Source: Streptomyces sp. NBC_00239 (lineage in GTDB: Bacteria > Actinomycetota > Actinomycetes > Streptomycetales > Streptomycetaceae). Taken from it: a stretch of 64,000 nt of DNA. The translations under genes and the position numbers were made by a program. This document shows, one piece after another, positions 29,720-38,509 of the stretch; positions within the stretch are counted from its first letter, which is position 1, and each line of letters opens with the position of its first letter. The notes beneath the pieces are model-generated. The model worked only from the letters and a program-made list of their open reading frames with translations, was not told where the DNA came from and made no database searches. The stretch spans positions 868,001-932,000 of the forward strand of contig NZ_CP108095.1 of NCBI RefSeq assembly GCF_036194065.1, given 5' to 3'.

Positions 29720-29845
29720 GTCGTGGCCTCCGTTCCGCTCGTAGTGACGAGGACAGAATTCCGGCGGGTCCGACCGGCTCCCGGCGCCGCGCGCCGTACC
29801 GGCCGCCCCTCCACAGCCGCGCCTGCCCCGTTGTTCCGCGCGTAA

Positions 29846-30034
29846 CCACAGCGCGGAACGGCACGCCGGCGTCCCGGTTCCCGCGCGAAGGACGACCTCC
29901 GGACGCCGACCAAGGCCGAGCTCTACGCGAAGGCCTCCGCGGCGAAACTCCCCGGCCGCTCCACCATGACCCGCGACCAGCTCGCCGAGGCGCTCGCCCG
30001 GGCGTCCCCGGTCCGTACGGGCACCACCGCCTGA
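29846..30034 (+). pseudogene. Startless Rho_N/plasmid-stabilisation-like C-terminal fragment
   Basis: The frame ending at the TGA 30032-30034 reads TKAELYAKASAAKLPGRSTM then TRDQLAEALARAS, the helix-extended-loop-helix motif found at the C-terminus of Streptomyces 'plasmid stabilisation' stress proteins. Upstream in this frame there is a TAA at 29843-29845 and no ATG, GTG or TTG in between. It therefore looks like a remnant, lost by deletion of the N-terminal part, between two intact stress-type genes. Confidence 0.6.
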
Positions 30035-30167
30035 CCGCGCGGAGGCAGCCGGGGGAACGGGTGCCGACGGCAGCACGCCCGGGACAGGGCCCGCGCAGGC
30101 CGACGATTCCCGCGCATTCCCGCGCCGAATCGGGGCAGACGCGCGGTACGAGAACGGAGAAAAAGAC

Positions 30168-30323
30168 ATGATCGCACTCGGAATCATCCTGCTGATCCTC
30201 GGCTGGGCCCTCGGAATTTCGATCCTCTGGACCATCGGAATCATCCTTCTCGTCATCGGCGCAGTCTTGTGGATCCTCGGCTCCGTCGGTCACGCGGTCG
30301 GAGGGCGGCGCCATTACTGGTGA
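30168..30323 (+). CDS. DUF6131-like small hydrophobic protein
   Basis: 51 residues: two tightly packed hydrophobic segments (IALGIILLILGWALGISI and IGIILLVIGAVLWILGSVG) ending in a basic HAVGGRRHYW tail. GGAG lies about 10 bases before the ATG. Such two-helix miniproteins (DUF6131) are common next to CsbD-type genes in actinobacteria. Probably an inner-membrane stress protein. Confidence 0.8.
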   Translation: MIALGIILLILGWALGISILWTIGIILLVIGAVLWILGSVGHAVGGRRHYW

Positions 30324-30441
30324 GAGGCACTTGCCGGTGAGACACGAAGACCCGCCGCCGCCGGCCGGCAGGTCGGCGTAGCCGCCCACGCGGCCTGAGC
30401 CCGACCGGCGCAGCCTGCCGACGCACCCCGCGCAGACACCA

Positions 30442-30495
30442 GCCCGCGCAGATCCCGGACGCCGTTCACACGGTTCGTCCGGGATCTGCGCGGGC
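30442..30495. terminator. Very strong 20-bp perfect hairpin
   Basis: GCCCGCGCAGATCCCGGACG pairs perfectly with CGTCCGGGATCTGCGCGGGC across a 14-base loop that itself contains CCG/CGG. It lies 118 bases after the DUF6131-like stop and 134 before the next gene. Probably a terminator or transcript stabiliser. The rest of the 305-base gap shows nothing else. Confidence 0.7.
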
Positions 30496-30628
30496 CCTTA
30501 CGCGCCTCGGCCGCGGCCGTCCGTCCGACGACCTCGGCCGCCCCCGCGCGGCGTGCACGGCCGCGGCCCGCGCGAAGCGCGACGATCACGGGGTTAGGCT
30601 CGGATCAAGCCGCAAGGAGATGGTGCGC

Positions 30629-31462
30629 ATGTGTCGCTGGCTCGCCTACTCGGGATCGCCCCTGCTGCTCGACGCCCTGCTCTACCGTCCCGAGCATTCA
30701 CTCATCAACCAGAGCCTCCATGCCCGGATGGGCGTCGAAACGACCAACGGCGACGGCTTCGGCATCGGCTGGTACAGCGGGGACGGGGACGGCACCCCGG
30801 CGATCTTCCGGGACATCGCGCCGGCCTGGAACAACCGCAACCTGCGCGAGCTGGCCGCGCACGTACGCTCGCCGCTGTTCTTCGCGCACGTGCGCGCCTC
30901 GACGGGCTCGGCCGTGCAGCAGACCAACTGCCACCCGTTCCGGCACGGCCGGTGGCTGTGGATGCACAACGGGGCCATCGCGGACTTCAACCGGCTCCAG
31001 CGGGACCTCTGCCTGGCCGTGGACCCGGCCCTCTTCCCGTACATCGAAGGGTCCACCGACTCCGAGGTGATGTTCTACCTGGCGGTCACCTTCGGGCTGG
31101 ACCAGGACGTACCGGGCGCCGTGGCCAGGATGACGGGGCTCGTGGAGCGGCTCGGCAAGGAGCACGGCGTTCCGGAACCGCTCCAGATGACGGTGGCGGT
31201 CAGCGACGGCGTACGGCTGTGGGCCTTCCGCTACTCCAGCGGAGGCGCGTCGCGGTCGCTCTTCTACAGCACCCGGCCCGGGGCCGTCCGCCGCCTCCAC
31301 CCGGACCTCGACTACCTCCGCGAGATCTCCGACGAATCCCGCATCGTGGTCTCCGAGCCGCTGGGAGACCTGCACGGCGTGTGGAACGAACTCCCCGAGG
31401 CCAGTTACACGGTGATCCCTTCCGGCCTCCAGGACTATCTGCCCTTCATCCCGGAACCGTAG
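30629..31462 (+). CDS. Class II glutamine amidotransferase (EgtC-like Ntn hydrolase)
   Basis: 277 residues. ATG at 30629 is required because it places the nucleophile Cys at position 2 (MCRWLAYSG); AAGGAG is seven bases before. Ntn features follow: NGDGFGIGWY, AHVRASTGS, NCHPFRHGRWLWMHNGAI and STDSEVMFYLAV. EgtC removes glutamate in ergothioneine synthesis, but no egtB or egtD is near, so the role is a gamma-glutamyl hydrolase of unknown substrate. Confidence 0.88.
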   Translation: MCRWLAYSGSPLLLDALLYRPEHSLINQSLHARMGVETTNGDGFGIGWYSGDGDGTPAIFRDIAPAWNNRNLRELAAHVRSPLFFAHVRASTGSAVQQTNCHPFRHGRWLWMHNGAIADFNRLQRDLCLAVDPALFPYIEGSTDSEVMFYLAVTFGLDQDVPGAVARMTGLVERLGKEHGVPEPLQMTVAVSDGVRLWAFRYSSGGASRSLFYSTRPGAVRRLHPDLDYLREISDESRIVVSEPLGDLHGVWNELPEASYTVIPSGLQDYLPFIPEP

Positions 31463-31503
31463 GCCGACGGCCGCGAAGGACCGCCGACCGGCTGCCGGAC
31501 GGC

Positions 31504-32013
31504 TCACCCGCCGTCCGCGGCCAGTGTGGACGCGAGGCGACCGAGCAGACCGGCCAGCTGCGCCCGCTCGTCCTCGCTGAGCCCGGCGAGCAGCCGGGCC
31601 TGGTTGTCGAGGTGCACGGCGATGAGCCGGTCGGTCAGGGCGACGCCCTCGGCGGTGAGGGTGATGAGGCGTCCGCGCGAATCGGCCTCGGTGACGGACC
31701 GGCCGACCAGGCCACGGGCTTCGAGCCGGTCGACGCGCTTGGTGATCGCGCCGGTGGTGACGAGGACGGTACGGCTGAGCTCGCCCGCGGACAGCGCGTA
31801 CGGATCGCCCGCCCGCCGGAGCGCCGCGAGTACGTCGAAGTCGCCGCTGCCGAGGCCCGCGTCGCCGAAGGGCGGGCGCAGTCGCTGGTCGAGCGCGTCC
31901 GTGAGCCGGAAGAGCCGGCCGATGACGAGCATCGGTGTCGCGTCCAGGTCAGGGCGCTCGTGCTTCCACTGTTCAACGATGGCGGTGATCGCGTCGGCCT
32001 GCATGGCTTCCAC
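31504..32013 (-). CDS. MarR-family regulator divergent from the DsbA-like gene
   Basis: About 169 residues. Winged helix: ALRRAGDPYALSAGELSRTVLVTTGAITKRVDRLEARGLVGRSVTEADSRGRLITLTAEG, with the MarR wing intact. GTG at 32013 is preferred because GGAAG lies five bases upstream; ATG at 32004 is the alternative. No conserved redox Cys is visible. Two palindromes overlap its start region and the divergent gene's start, so autoregulation and control of the thiol enzyme are likely. Confidence 0.88.
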   Translation of the reverse strand: MEAMQADAITAIVEQWKHERPDLDATPMLVIGRLFRLTDALDQRLRPPFGDAGLGSGDFDVLAALRRAGDPYALSAGELSRTVLVTTGAITKRVDRLEARGLVGRSVTEADSRGRLITLTAEGVALTDRLIAVHLDNQARLLAGLSEDERAQLAGLLGRLASTLAADGG

Positions 32014-32014
32014 T

Positions 32015-32034
32015 ATATCTTCCGCGGATGATAT
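32015..32034. promoter_or_regulatory. MarR operator 1, imperfect 20-bp palindrome
   Basis: ATATCTTCCGCGGATGATAT, 18 of 20 positions symmetric. Its centre is 20 bases (two helical turns) from that of operator 2, and both carry TCTTCC half-site elements. Confidence 0.7.
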
Positions 32035-32679
32035 ATGTCTTCCATGGAAGATATCCTTGCCCTCCAGGCCCGGGACCAGGCCCCGTTGCCGGTCGTCTGC
32101 TACTTCGACCCCACCTGCCCCTTCGTCTGGGTCACCTCCCGCTGGCTGCTCGAAGTCGAGCGGCTCCAGCCGATCGACCTGCGCTTTCGCGTCATGAGCC
32201 TGTCCGTACTCAACGAGCACCGCGAACTGGAGCCCTGGTACCGGGAGTTCAACGACCGCGCCTGGGGACCCGCCCGGGTGTGCGCGGCCGCCGAGGCCCG
32301 CCACGGCAACGCGGTCCTGCGCGACCTCTACACCGCGCTCGGCAGCCGCCTGCACGTGGAGCGGAACAAGGACCACGACGCCGTCATAGCCGGGGCCCTG
32401 GAGGAAGTGGGGCTGCCCGCGTCCCTGGCCGGGGCCGCGCACACCGACGCGTTCGATGCCGCCCTGCGCGCCAGCCACCAAGGCGGACAGGACGCGGTCG
32501 GCGAGGAGGTCGGGACGCCCGTCGTCACCGTCGACGGCGCCGGCTTCTTCGGACCCGTCCTCACCTCCGTCCCGCGGGGCGAGGATGCGATCCGGCTGTT
32601 CCAGGCCACCCGGACGCTGGCCGGCATGGGTGCGTTCGCCGAGCTGAAGCGGGGCCGCGGTGCGCTCGACCTCCGCTGA
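32035..32679 (+). CDS. DsbA-like oxidoreductase, mycothiol-dependent nitroreductase (Rv2466c) family, CPFV variant
   Basis: 214 residues of the DsbA/FrnE thioredoxin fold. [60 protein letters not shown] and [33 protein letters not shown] align by eye with Mycobacterium Rv2466c, which uses a CPWC pair. Here the second Cys is Val (Cys28-Pro-Phe-Val31), so only a monothiol, mycothiol-resolved mechanism is possible. ATG at 32035 or 32044; operator 2 covers this region. Divergent MarR regulator and downstream MFS gene form a likely stress-response module. Confidence 0.85.
   Translation: MSSMEDILALQARDQAPLPVVCYFDPTCPFVWVTSRWLLEVERLQPIDLRFRVMSLSVLNEHRELEPWYREFNDRAWGPARVCAAAEARHGNAVLRDLYTALGSRLHVERNKDHDAVIAGALEEVGLPASLAGAAHTDAFDAALRASHQGGQDAVGEEVGTPVVTVDGAGFFGPVLTSVPRGEDAIRLFQATRTLAGMGAFAELKRGRGALDLR
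32038..32051. promoter_or_regulatory. MarR operator 2, perfect 14-bp palindrome
   Basis: TCTTCCATGGAAGA is perfectly symmetric and covers the start codons of the DsbA-like gene, so binding would block transcription or initiation of that gene. Confidence 0.7.
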
Positions 32680-34018
32680 ACCCGGCACGGGCGGCGACAG
32701 GGGCACCGGGCCGGACCCCGGCACCGGCCCCGATCCAGGCGCCCTTCCAGGCATCGGTACGGGCACGGGTACCGGTACGGGCACCGGCAAGCCGGGCGTC
32801 CGCATCCGCCGGCGGCTCATCGGCGCGAGTCTGGTCGGTTCCGTCGGCGACGGCATCTACGTGCCCCTCACCCTGCTGTTCGTGCACGCGCTGACCGGCC
32901 TGTCGCTGACGTCGATCGGCGCGGGCCTGACGGTCGCCGGGCTCTGCGCGCTGGTCTTCATGCCGGCCGCGGGCGCCCTCATCGACCGGTTCGGCGGCCG
33001 GCGGGTCCTCATCGGCGTGCTCGCGATCCGGGCGGCCGGTTTCGCCGCGTACCCGTTCGTCGGCTCCTACCCCGGCTTCCTGCTGATCGCCTTGGTGGTC
33101 GCGGTGGGGATGTGGGCCTCCTCGCCGAGCCAGCACGCGCTCATCGGCGAGCTCTCCCAAGGCGCGGAACGCGACCGGCTGTTGGCGTGGGACCGCAGCC
33201 TGCGCAATGCCGGCATGGGGGTGGGCAGCCTGGCGGCGGCGGGCCTGCTGGCGGTGAACGGCAGCGACGGTTTCGTCAGCGCCGCCGTCGCACTCGCCGT
33301 GCTCTTCGCGAGCGCCGCGCTGCTGGTGGCGCGGATCCCGGCGGTCCGCGCCGGCACTGCCGGGCAGCCGGTGGGGACGCGGGGCGGGTACCGGCAGGTG
33401 CTCGCCGACCGGCCCTACCTCCTCGTCACGGCCGCCAACTTCCTGATCGCCTTCGGTTACACCACCCAGGCCATCGCCCTGCCGGTCTTCCTCACCCGCG
33501 ACGTCGGCGTGCCCGACGCCCTGGCCGGGGCGGTGTTCGCGGTGAACACGGTGCTGGTCGCGGCCCTCGGGGTGCCCGCCACCCGCCTGACCCTGCGCGG
33601 CAGGCGCACCCGTACGGCGGCGTTCGGCGCACTGGTCTTCGCTCTCTCCTTCGCCGCGTTCGCGACCCTGCCGCACCTCGACGGCGGCGCCGGCGCCGTC
33701 GCCGCCGTACTGGCCGCCGCGGTGCTGTACACCGCCGGCGAGCTCATCCACTCCGCACCCTCGCAGGGCCTGTCGGTCCAGGCCGCCCCCGACCACCTCC
33801 GCGGCCGGTACCTGTCCGTCTACCAGCTGTCCTGGTCGCTCTGCCGAACCCTCGCGCCCGTACTGCTCGGCTTCCTGCTCGACGCCGGGCCGTGGCACCT
33901 GTGGGCGGTCCTGGCCTTCCTGGTCCTCACCGGCGCCGCGATCCTGCTCCACGCCGAACGGCACCTGCCCGCCCACGCCGTCAACGCCCGCCTGCGGCCG
34001 GCGGGCCGGCTCAGGTGA
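32660..34018 (+). CDS. MFS transporter
   Basis: 452 residues from a GTG overlapping the previous gene by 20 bases. A Gly/Thr/Pro-rich cytoplasmic tail (including GTGTGTGTGTG) precedes 12 TM segments. The MFS motif A region reads [16 protein letters not shown]. Overlap with the DsbA-like gene implies co-expression under the MarR regulator, so export of the compound that the MarR protein senses is plausible. Its 3' end overlaps the convergent LLM gene by eight bases. Confidence 0.87.
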   Translation: MRSTSAEPGTGGDRGTGPDPGTGPDPGALPGIGTGTGTGTGTGKPGVRIRRRLIGASLVGSVGDGIYVPLTLLFVHALTGLSLTSIGAGLTVAGLCALVFMPAAGALIDRFGGRRVLIGVLAIRAAGFAAYPFVGSYPGFLLIALVVAVGMWASSPSQHALIGELSQGAERDRLLAWDRSLRNAGMGVGSLAAAGLLAVNGSDGFVSAAVALAVLFASAALLVARIPAVRAGTAGQPVGTRGGYRQVLADRPYLLVTAANFLIAFGYTTQAIALPVFLTRDVGVPDALAGAVFAVNTVLVAALGVPATRLTLRGRRTRTAAFGALVFALSFAAFATLPHLDGGAGAVAAVLAAAVLYTAGELIHSAPSQGLSVQAAPDHLRGRYLSVYQLSWSLCRTLAPVLLGFLLDAGPWHLWAVLAFLVLTGAAILLHAERHLPAHAVNARLRPAGRLR

Positions 34019-35078
34019 GGAGTTTCGCGAGCAGGGCCATCTCGGTGGGCGGGTCGACCACCGGCTGGATGAGGAGTTCGTCGACGCCGGCCCGTTCCAG
34101 GGTGGTGATGCGTGCGAGGAGGTCGTCGCGGGTGCCGACCAGGGCCAGGGCGTTCATCAGCGAGGGCAGCACCAGGTCCCGGTCCTGCGGTGCGATGCGT
34201 CCGAGGTAGTTGGGGTAGAGCTTGGTGTGCCGGTCCGGGGCGGTGGCGGTGGTGCCGCGCCGGTCGAGGAGCCGCCGCACCGCCTCGCGTTCCTCGGGAC
34301 CGAGTTGCTCGGCGACGGCGGGTGTGTCGGCGGCCGTGTCGGCGGCGAAGGCCAGCAGCGACAGGACGAGGTGGCCCGTCGCGTCCCGGGCCGCGTCGCC
34401 GTGGGGGTCCTCGTTCCCGTCGAGGAGGTGGAGCGCGGTGACCACGTAGGAGTCCGTGCGGGAGTCGGGATCGCGGGGCGTGTCCTGGGCGGCGCGTCGG
34501 CGGGTGTCGTGCAGCGCGCGCCAGGCGGTGGGGTCCAGCAGGCCGAAGGAGATGAGGCCGGTGCCGAGGCGGCCGGCGACGGCGGCGGCCTTGGGCCCGA
34601 GCAGCGCGGCCACGACGAACTCGATCGGGTCGGCGGTGTTCACGTGCGCCCCGGCGTGCAGGAACCGGATGTCGCGGACCCGGTCACCTTCGCGGTACTC
34701 GGACGAACGCCCCGCGCACAGGTCCTGCAGTGCGACGGTGAAGTCCTCGAGCCGGGCCGCCGTGGTCGGCCGCATGCCCAGGGCGCGCCGGGCGGTGTTT
34801 CCGGTGCCGACTCCGCAGATGATCCGGCCCGGTGCCAGGGCGTTGAGGCTGGCGAGCCCGCTCGCGGCGGCCGGGGCCGAGCGCAGCGCCGGTGAGGTCA
34901 CGCCGATGCCGAGCCTGATGCGGCTGGTGGCCTTCGCGCACAGGCTCAAGGCGACGAAGGGGTCGCCGTGGACCATCGGGGTGTCATTGACCCAGAAGCT
35001 GTCCAAGCCCAACTCCTCGGCCCGCACCGCGAGTTCCTCCACACCGGGCTGCGCGGCCACGACGACACCTGCACGCAT
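34011..35078 (-). CDS. LLM-class (F420- or flavin-dependent) oxidoreductase
   Basis: 355 residues of the luciferase-like TIM barrel: AVRAEELGLDSFWVNDTPMVHGDPFVALSLCAKATSRIRLGIGVTSPALR and LASLNALAPGRIICGVGTGNTARRALGM. In actinomycetes this group is mostly F420-dependent; some LLM proteins are sulfonate monooxygenases. GGAGG precedes the ATG. It diverges from the first sulfatase gene, so a link to sulfur metabolism is possible but unproven. Confidence 0.87.
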   Translation of the reverse strand: MRAGVVVAAQPGVEELAVRAEELGLDSFWVNDTPMVHGDPFVALSLCAKATSRIRLGIGVTSPALRSAPAAASGLASLNALAPGRIICGVGTGNTARRALGMRPTTAARLEDFTVALQDLCAGRSSEYREGDRVRDIRFLHAGAHVNTADPIEFVVAALLGPKAAAVAGRLGTGLISFGLLDPTAWRALHDTRRRAAQDTPRDPDSRTDSYVVTALHLLDGNEDPHGDAARDATGHLVLSLLAFAADTAADTPAVAEQLGPEEREAVRRLLDRRGTTATAPDRHTKLYPNYLGRIAPQDRDLVLPSLMNALALVGTRDDLLARITTLERAGVDELLIQPVVDPPTEMALLAKLLT

Positions 35079-35278
35079 CAAAACCTCCGAGGTGTGAGGA
35101 TCGAATCGACCCTGCCCAGCATGGCAGGTACCGGCGCAGCACGGCGTCCGCGGCACAGGCCGGCGCGCGCTCATGAGCGCCGTCACATGTTCTTCATGCC
35201 CTGTGCATGGTCCGGGTGCGGTTCGCCTGCCGATGATCGGCTGAACCCCCGCAGCCGCCTCCAAAGGAGCAGACACCC

Positions 35279-37519
35279 ATGTCCAGCCGCCGTACCTTCC
35301 TGGCCGGTTCGACCGCCGTGCTCGGTCTGACCACCGCCACCGCCACCGTCACCGGGTCGGAGCGGGCGGCGGCCGCGGTGGCGGTCCCGGAGGCGGGGGA
35401 CGGCCAGGTCGGCCGGCCGCCGAACTTCGTCGTCGTCCTCGCCGACGACCTCGGCTACGGTGAACTCGGCGCCTACGGACAGAAGCTGATCACCACGCCC
35501 CGCCTGGACCGGCTCGCCGCCGAGGGACTGCGCTTCACCGACGCGTACTCCACCGCCGCCGTGTGCGCACCCTCCCGTTGCTCCCTGCTGACCGGACTGC
35601 ACACCGGCCACGCCACGGTGCGCGCCAACCCCTCGTCCGGAGGCCAGGGTTCACTCACCGCCGCCGACACCACCTTCGCCCAGGTGCTCCGGGCCCGCGG
35701 CTACCGGACCGCAGTGATCGGCAAGTGGGGCTTCGGACCGGAGACGGCCGGTCAGGACAGCCATCCGGCCGCCCGTGGGTTCGAGGAGTTCCACGGCTAC
35801 ATCACCCACGGCCACGCCCACGAGTACTACCCCGAGTACCTGTGGCACAACGACGCCAAGGAGCCCATCCCGGCCAACGCCGGCGGCGCGAAGGCCGTCT
35901 ACGCCCCGGACCTGCTGGAGCAGCACGCCCTGGAGTTCATTGACGCCCACGCCGACGAACCGTTCCTGCTGCTGCTCACCCCGAACGTGCCGCACGCACC
36001 CAGCGACGTCCCCGACACCAGCGCGTACGCCGGCACCGGCTGGACGGCCGCGAACAAGGGCCACGCGGCCCAGGTGAGCTACTTCGACGCACTGGTCGGC
36101 AAGGTGGTCGACAGGCTCCGCGCCCGCGGGCTGGAGCAGGACACCGTCGTCCTCGTCACCAGCGACAACGGCCCCCACGAGGAGGGAGGGGTCAACCCCG
36201 ACCTGTTCGACGCGAACGGCCCGCTGCGCGGCTACAAGCGCAACCTCTACGAGGGCGGGGTACGGGTCCCGCTGATCGCCTGGGGCCCCGGCCGCGTCAG
36301 GCAGGGCACCAGCGACCGCCCGACGCCGCTCACCGACGTGCTTCCCACCCTGGCCGAGCTCGGCGGCGCCCCCTCCCCCACCGATGTGGACGGCCTGTCC
36401 GCCGCTCCGCTGCTCGCAGGCAGCGCCGACTCGGCGCGCCACGGACACCTGTACTGGTTCCGCGACGAGTGGGGCGTCACCAGCCGGGCCAACGCGCAGG
36501 ACAACAAGCGCGCCACGTGGCTGGCCGAGGCGGTCCGCCGGGACAACTGGAAGGCCGTCCGCTTCGCCCCCGAGCGGGACCACGGCCTCCCCGACGACAA
36601 GTGGCAGGTGGAGCTGTACGACTTGGCCACCGATCCCGGCGAGACGCGCAACGTCGTCGACAAGCACGCGTCCAAGGCCGGCGAACTCGTGGCGCTGATG
36701 CGCTCCTCCTGGCAGGACGCCTATCCCCGCACACCGTTCGGCACGCGGCTCACGCTGCCCGGGCTCGCCGTCCCCGGTGAGGCGTTCACCGTGACCGCCA
36801 CGCTGGACAACGGCTCCGCGCGGGCCTGGACCAACGCCTCGCTCGCCCTGCGCGCCCCCACCGGCTGGACCGTGGCCCCCGCCTCCCCGGCCACGGCGGA
36901 CCAGCTCGCCGCCGGCGGTCGCCTCACCACCTCCTGGCAGGTGACCCCGCCCGCGCACACCGCCCCGGCCACCACGTGGGCCCTGACCGCGGAAGGCGCC
37001 GCCGAGACGCCGTCCGGGCCGGTCCGCTACCCGGCGACGGCCACCCTCCCGACCCCGCCGGCCGCTCCCGTCCGCGACTCGTACCTCTCCGACCTCACCT
37101 GGATCAGCGCCGCCAACGGCTGGGGACCGGCGGAGCGCGACGCCTCCAACGGCAAGAACGCCGCCGGCGACGGCCCGCCGATCTCCTTCGGCGGTACGAC
37201 GTACCCCAAGGGCCTGGGGGTCCACGCGCCCAGCGACATCGCCTACCACCTCGGCGGCGCCGCCGTCCGGTTCACTTCTCTGGTCGGCATCGACGACTTC
37301 TCCGCCAAGCAGAGCAGCGCGGGTGCCACCCGCGCCAAGGTCTACGGCGACGACCGCCTGCTGCTGACCACGCCCACGCTCACCGCGGCCACCGGCCCGG
37401 TCCGCGTCGACCTGGACGTCCGCGGGGTGCGTGTCCTGCGGCTCGTGGTCGAGGACGCCAACAACCGCACGTCCTTCGACCACACCTCCTGGGCCCTGGC
37501 CCACGTCACGGTGAGCTGA
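35279..37519 (+). CDS. Tat-exported type I sulfatase with C-terminal NPCBM-like domain
   Basis: 746 residues. Tat signal SSRRTFLAGS, then a sulfatase domain with VVVLADDLGYGELGAYG (metal Asp pair), the formylglycine motif CAPSR (Cys96-Arg100) within AVCAPSRCSLLTGLHTG, GKWGFG and SDNGPHEEGG. After about residue 490 comes an alpha-galactosidase-associated NEW3-like segment (GEAFTVTATLDNGSARAWTNASLAL), then an NPCBM-like carbohydrate-binding domain (YLSDLTWISAANGWGPAERDASNG through FGGTTYPKGLGVHAPSDIAYHL). So a secreted carbohydrate-sulfate esterase is likely. Cys96 needs the FGE encoded at 46492. AAAGGAG precedes the ATG. Confidence 0.92.
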   Translation: MSSRRTFLAGSTAVLGLTTATATVTGSERAAAAVAVPEAGDGQVGRPPNFVVVLADDLGYGELGAYGQKLITTPRLDRLAAEGLRFTDAYSTAAVCAPSRCSLLTGLHTGHATVRANPSSGGQGSLTAADTTFAQVLRARGYRTAVIGKWGFGPETAGQDSHPAARGFEEFHGYITHGHAHEYYPEYLWHNDAKEPIPANAGGAKAVYAPDLLEQHALEFIDAHADEPFLLLLTPNVPHAPSDVPDTSAYAGTGWTAANKGHAAQVSYFDALVGKVVDRLRARGLEQDTVVLVTSDNGPHEEGGVNPDLFDANGPLRGYKRNLYEGGVRVPLIAWGPGRVRQGTSDRPTPLTDVLPTLAELGGAPSPTDVDGLSAAPLLAGSADSARHGHLYWFRDEWGVTSRANAQDNKRATWLAEAVRRDNWKAVRFAPERDHGLPDDKWQVELYDLATDPGETRNVVDKHASKAGELVALMRSSWQDAYPRTPFGTRLTLPGLAVPGEAFTVTATLDNGSARAWTNASLALRAPTGWTVAPASPATADQLAAGGRLTTSWQVTPPAHTAPATTWALTAEGAAETPSGPVRYPATATLPTPPAAPVRDSYLSDLTWISAANGWGPAERDASNGKNAAGDGPPISFGGTTYPKGLGVHAPSDIAYHLGGAAVRFTSLVGIDDFSAKQSSAGATRAKVYGDDRLLLTTPTLTAATGPVRVDLDVRGVRVLRLVVEDANNRTSFDHTSWALAHVTVS

Positions 37520-37535
37520 GCACCGTCCGGCACGC

Positions 37536-37581
37536 GGGCCGGGGGCCGGGGGCGGGGGGCCGGGGGGCTGGGGACTGGGGG
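37536..37581 (+). other. G-run cluster with quadruplex potential
   Basis: Seven runs of three to six G separated by one to three bases, on the coding strand directly after the sulfatase stop. Could form a G-quadruplex in DNA or in the 3' end of the transcript. Confidence 0.6.
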
Positions 37582-37621
37582 CCGTTCATGGCCGCCTCGT
37601 CGTCCAGCATGTGGGCGCCGC

Positions 37622-37640
37622 AGTGGCGGATCTCGCCACT
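37622..37640. promoter_or_regulatory. Hairpin/operator candidate before the GntR gene
   Basis: AGTGGCG, GATCT, CGCCACT: perfect 7-bp arms, 102 bases before the GntR start. Could terminate the sulfatase transcript or bind the regulator. Confidence 0.4.
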
Positions 37641-37660
37641 CAACCCGCGAAGCCGCAGGT

Positions 37661-37724
37661 CAGAGCGGTGAACGGGGACGTGTGGGTGGCGCAATACTGT
37701 GGCAACACCACCGGGACCGCTCTG
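37661..37724. promoter_or_regulatory. Widely spaced 9-bp inverted repeat before the GntR gene
   Basis: CAGAGCGGT at 37661-37669 and its exact complement ACCGCTCTG at 37716-37724, the latter ending 17 bases before the ATG. The spacing suits paired half-site clusters or an RNA leader stem. Confidence 0.4.
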
Positions 37725-37741
37725 CCGGTACGTTCCCTTCC

Positions 37742-38509
37742 ATGCCAGCCGAACCCGCCCCCGCCGCCCGACCGGTCGCCGCCGCGCGCCGCCGACGGCT
37801 GCGTGCGGACCAGGCCCGGCAGCTCGCCGACCTGCTGCGCCACCAGATCCTGGCCGGCGGCTTCCCCGGCGGCGTCCTCCCTCTGGAGAACGCCATCGCC
37901 GCCGACTACCGGACCAGCCGCAACACCGTCCGGCAGGCACTGGACCTGCTGCGCGGCGAGCAGCTCATCGACCGGCAGCCCGGCGTCGGCACCGTGGTGG
38001 TGTGCGAGAAGTACCCGCACGGCCTGAACCGCCTCCAGGGCCTGGCGGAAACGCTGCACGAGCACGGCCGGGTGACGAACGAGGTCCGTACCGTCGGACC
38101 CGTCACCGCCCCGGGCCCGGTCGCCCACCGGCTCGGCCTGCCCGAGCACACCGATGTGCTCTGTATCGAGCGGCTGCGCCGCCTGGGCGGTCTGCCCCTG
38201 TCCCTCGACCTGTCCTACCTGCCCATGGACGTGGGCGGCGAACTTCTCGGCTGCGACCTGGAGAACACGGACCTGTTCCGGCTCCTGGAGTCACTGACCG
38301 GTGGCCCTCTGGGCCATGCCGAGATCACGCTGGAGGCCGTCAACGCCGACGCGCACTCCGCCGCCGTGCTCGAGGCCCCCCGCGGGGCCGCCGTACTGAT
38401 GCTGGAACGGCTGACCCGGCTGCCCGACGGCCGGCCGGTGGACCTGGAATTCATCCGGTTCCGAGGCGACCGCATCACGATGAGCGGTGTGCTGCACCGC
38501 TCCCTCTGA
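37742..38509 (+). CDS. GntR-family (HutC/UTRA) regulator of the sulfur operon
   Basis: 255 residues. GntR winged helix: QLADLLRHQILAGGFPGGVLPLENAIAADYRTSRNTVRQALDLLRGEQLIDRQPGVGTVV, then a UTRA ligand domain (RVTNEVRTVGPVTAPGPVAHRLGLPEHTDVLCIERLRRLGGLPLSLDLSYLP ... LEFIRFRGDRI). It is the first gene of the presumed operon with ferredoxin, ABC importer and flavoprotein. The ligand is probably a small organic or sulfur compound. No strong ribosome binding site precedes the ATG. Confidence 0.88.
   Translation: MPAEPAPAARPVAAARRRRLRADQARQLADLLRHQILAGGFPGGVLPLENAIAADYRTSRNTVRQALDLLRGEQLIDRQPGVGTVVVCEKYPHGLNRLQGLAETLHEHGRVTNEVRTVGPVTAPGPVAHRLGLPEHTDVLCIERLRRLGGLPLSLDLSYLPMDVGGELLGCDLENTDLFRLLESLTGGPLGHAEITLEAVNADAHSAAVLEAPRGAAVLMLERLTRLPDGRPVDLEFIRFRGDRITMSGVLHRSL

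Noticed and set aside
27889..31462. Ergothioneine biosynthesis from the carboxylate-amine ligase and EgtC-like genes
   Set aside because: No egtB or egtD homologue is near; the ligase is YbdK-like rather than EgtA-like, and the genes are on opposite strands.
32660..32800. Repeated Gly-Thr codons at the MFS N-terminus as a CRISPR-like or regulatory repeat
   Set aside because: It is a short in-frame low-complexity tail; no repeat-spacer structure.
37580..37720. Leader-peptide-like stretch HRSDLRLRGLSGEIRHC on the minus strand
   Set aside because: No start codon nearby and wrong orientation for the GntR operon; chance resemblance to the sulfur leader motif.
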